A stretch of DNA of 64,000 nucleotides from JBCCDY01 sp039030555 (GTDB taxonomy: Bacteria > Bacteroidota > Bacteroidia > Cytophagales > Cyclobacteriaceae), in the NCBI GenBank assembly GCA_039030555.1, contig JBCCDY010000005.1:248001-312000 (forward strand), read 5' to 3'. Positions within the stretch are counted from its first letter, which is position 1; every line of letters begins with the position of its first letter. The notes below the pieces were generated by a model. That model saw nothing but the letters and a program-made list of their open reading frames with translations, was not told the origin of the DNA and searched no databases. This document shows positions 62,699 to 64,000 of this stretch, piece by piece. The position numbers and the translations under genes were made by a program.

Positions 62699-64000
62699 TT
62701 ATCTACCGAAACGGTATCGTGCCCCTAATTGAAGTCTCCAAGGAGTTCCACCAACGACATTAGATTCGTGAAAAGAATCAGAATCGCGAACCTGATAAAC
62801 AAAAGATTCACTTTCTGAATCGAAGTTCGTAACGTTTTGAAGAGTTTGTCCTCTTCTGAAATTATTAGTATTTCCCCAATCCCTATTTAGCAGATTAGCA
62901 AAATTGAATACATCAGCTGTAAATTCTATGGAATGCTTTGAGTTTGGAATTCTTAAATTATAGATCAAACGAGCATCAACTGTAGCTGCAAATGGGTTTC
63001 TTCCACCTCCACGTTCAGCAAATCCTCCAAAACTTTCCCTCAAATATTCTTTGAAGTGTGAAGGTACTTCAGGGTCATTCAAAATATCATTATAACCATC
63101 TATGATATTCTGCGGAGTATTCGAATCATTGGGGTCGAAAACAAAAGCTACGTCATTACCGGAGTTGAAGTCTCCATTTGTACTTCTTCTTCCAGTTCTA
63201 AAAGTATATCGACTTCCACCGTCACCTGTCACGGTAACCCCTAAAGATAATCCTTTCCAACTCGGTGTTGCTCCGTTAACCACTAACTTAGTATTAAAAT
63301 TATTATCTGAAAAACCATAATTCAATGCTCTTGGATCACCTTCAACAGGTAAAAATGTTGATGTGTTTGCTACACAGCAATTGTATGAACTATTGTCCCT
63401 AGCCTCATTATATGTGAAACTCGCATCAAGATATCCATCTCTTCCTAACCTAGCCGAACCGCTAATGATCACAGCCCACTGATCTAATTTACCATCGTCT
63501 GTTAAAACTAATGCTCTTCCCACCTCATCAGAAATTCGACCGTCTAGAAATGTTGAAAAGCCATTTCCACCTATTTCATCCGCAGGAACAAACACTTCTC
63601 TACCTTCATTACCGGTAGTAAAGAATGGCTCTTCTACCAAATTGGATTCTTGATAGACGTAATTGTTTCTCGTAAATGACGCCAGGGCTTCAAAACTCAA
63701 GCTATATCTTTCGTTGATAAAGTGAGTATAACCTAGATTCATCTTTTTAATAATAGGCACTTCAAAATCATCGCTTACTGCATTAATCGTTGAAAAAGGA
63801 GTTATTCCCAACTCCTCAAACAATTCAACACCGGGAACAGTAGAAGGATCGTTCCTATAAGAAACGAAATCTGGAATGGGTACATCTTCATTTTGTAAGT
63901 CAATAGCTCCTAATAATTCTCCACTGTTTTGAATATTGTTAACCTGTGCATAGTAATGAGGTTGAGCTGTAAAAAAACCTCCACCCAGTTTTATAATATT
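62699..64000 (-). CDS. TonB-dependent receptor, Oar-like, C-terminal barrel part (5' partial)
   Basis: The frame is open from the stop at 62699 to the window edge, giving 434 residues of the C-terminal part. The position 63823 is an internal Leu codon (TTG), not a start. The sequence is outer-membrane barrel throughout: alternating strands such as A-R-L-G-R-D-G-Y-L-D-A-S-F-T-Y-N-E-A, a segment with F-T-A-D-V-F-N-F-A-N-L-L-N-R-D-W-G (typical of Oar-type TonB receptors) and a final strand W-R-L-Q-L-G-A-R-Y-R-F-G-R. The plug and N-terminal domain lie outside. Ligand unknown. Confidence 0.85.
   Translation of the reverse strand, partial: NIIKLGGGFFTAQPHYYAQVNNIQNSGELLGAIDLQNEDVPIPDFVSYRNDPSTVPGVELFEELGITPFSTINAVSDDFEVPIIKKMNLGYTHFINERYSLSFEALASFTRNNYVYQESNLVEEPFFTTGNEGREVFVPADEIGGNGFSTFLDGRISDEVGRALVLTDDGKLDQWAVIISGSARLGRDGYLDASFTYNEARDNSSYNCCVANTSTFLPVEGDPRALNYGFSDNNFNTKLVVNGATPSWKGLSLGVTVTGDGGSRYTFRTGRRSTNGDFNSGNDVAFVFDPNDSNTPQNIIDGYNDILNDPEVPSHFKEYLRESFGGFAERGGGRNPFAATVDARLIYNLRIPNSKHSIEFTADVFNFANLLNRDWGNTNNFRRGQTLQNVTNFDSESESFVYQVRDSDSFHESNVVGGTPWRLQLGARYRFGR

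Noticed and set aside
63823..63825. Apparent start of the last TonB-receptor frame
   Set aside because: The codon is an internal TTG (Leu); the frame stays open to the window edge with the same barrel-type sequence, so the gene is partial, not starting here.
1..64000. tRNA or rRNA genes
   Set aside because: No cloverleaf with a T-loop-like GTTCRANNC sequence or conserved rRNA block was seen by eye in the intergenic gaps; a tRNA scan would be decisive.

Overview
The window is a chromosomal stretch of a Bacteroidota bacterium, most likely a marine Cytophagales. The evidence is AT-rich DNA (around 40% G+C by eye), type IX secretion (T9SS) C-terminal sorting domains, a SusC-like TonB receptor paired with a DUF4249 lipoprotein, DUF4421, DUF6438 and DUF5117/DUF4953 families, TPR-fused signalling proteins, weak Shine-Dalgarno sequences and TAnnTTTG-type -7 boxes. 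No rRNA, tRNA, CRISPR array, transposase or prophage block is visible. I could run no database search, so family names rest on recognised motifs and layout.

Layout. 1-1948 (+): the 3' part of a secreted esterase-like protein that has lost its nucleophile serine, then a lipoprotein esterase. 2039-7463 (-): six tandem genes (lipoprotein, small protein with the same C-terminal signature, TPR histidine kinase, LytTR response regulator, unknown helical protein, PD-(D/E)XK-like protein); this is the most unusual block. 7464-8243: a gene-poor gap with a degenerate repeat cluster and a broken small membrane-protein gene. 8244-14887 (+): two paralogous secreted zinc metalloproteases with a DinB-like protein and a NUMOD4/HNH-like DNA-binding protein between them. 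14931-23661 (-): two ExbD-like genes, a 2387-residue T9SS-exported multidomain protein and a DUF6438 protein. 23895-28417: the glyoxylate shunt operon (aceB-aceA) divergent from a RamB-like regulator, with a perfect 16-bp palindrome between them. 28414-36890: thioredoxin, TPR-SpoIIE phosphatase, lipocalin-like protein, DUF4421 protein, a nonsense-broken secreted protein, a DUF4249/TonB-receptor pair and a hypothetical gene. 37020-40591 (-): two enzymes that each carry an N-terminal Rieske [2Fe-2S] domain, one fused to a glutamate-synthase-like FMN domain and one to a thiamine-diphosphate enzyme. 40732-46417: cyclic-nucleotide-gated channel, OmpA-like protein, MsrA, DUF3253, M20 amidohydrolase, a divergent pair of small DNA-binding proteins and CoaX. 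46633-54280: POT peptide transporter, PckA, nucleoside transporter and the etfB-etfA-bfn operon. 54449-64000: TPR protein, MDR oxidoreductase, lumazine-binding-like protein, TraB/GumN protein, a kinase-like protein lacking its ATPase domain, a 45-residue lipoprotein, an M48 protease, a PhoD-like phosphatase with a Crp/Fnr regulator, and the 3' part of an Oar-like TonB receptor.

How it fits together. AceB/AceA (acetate or fatty-acid assimilation), PckA (gluconeogenesis) and EtfAB (electrons from acyl-CoA dehydrogenation) suit growth on C2 or fatty-acid carbon, probably gated by the RamB-like regulator. Secreted proteases, the peptide and nucleoside transporters, the amidohydrolase and the TonB receptors suit scavenging of polymers and peptides. 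The 2039-7463 block and the Rieske-fusion operon have no obvious textbook role and are the best candidates for undescribed biology.
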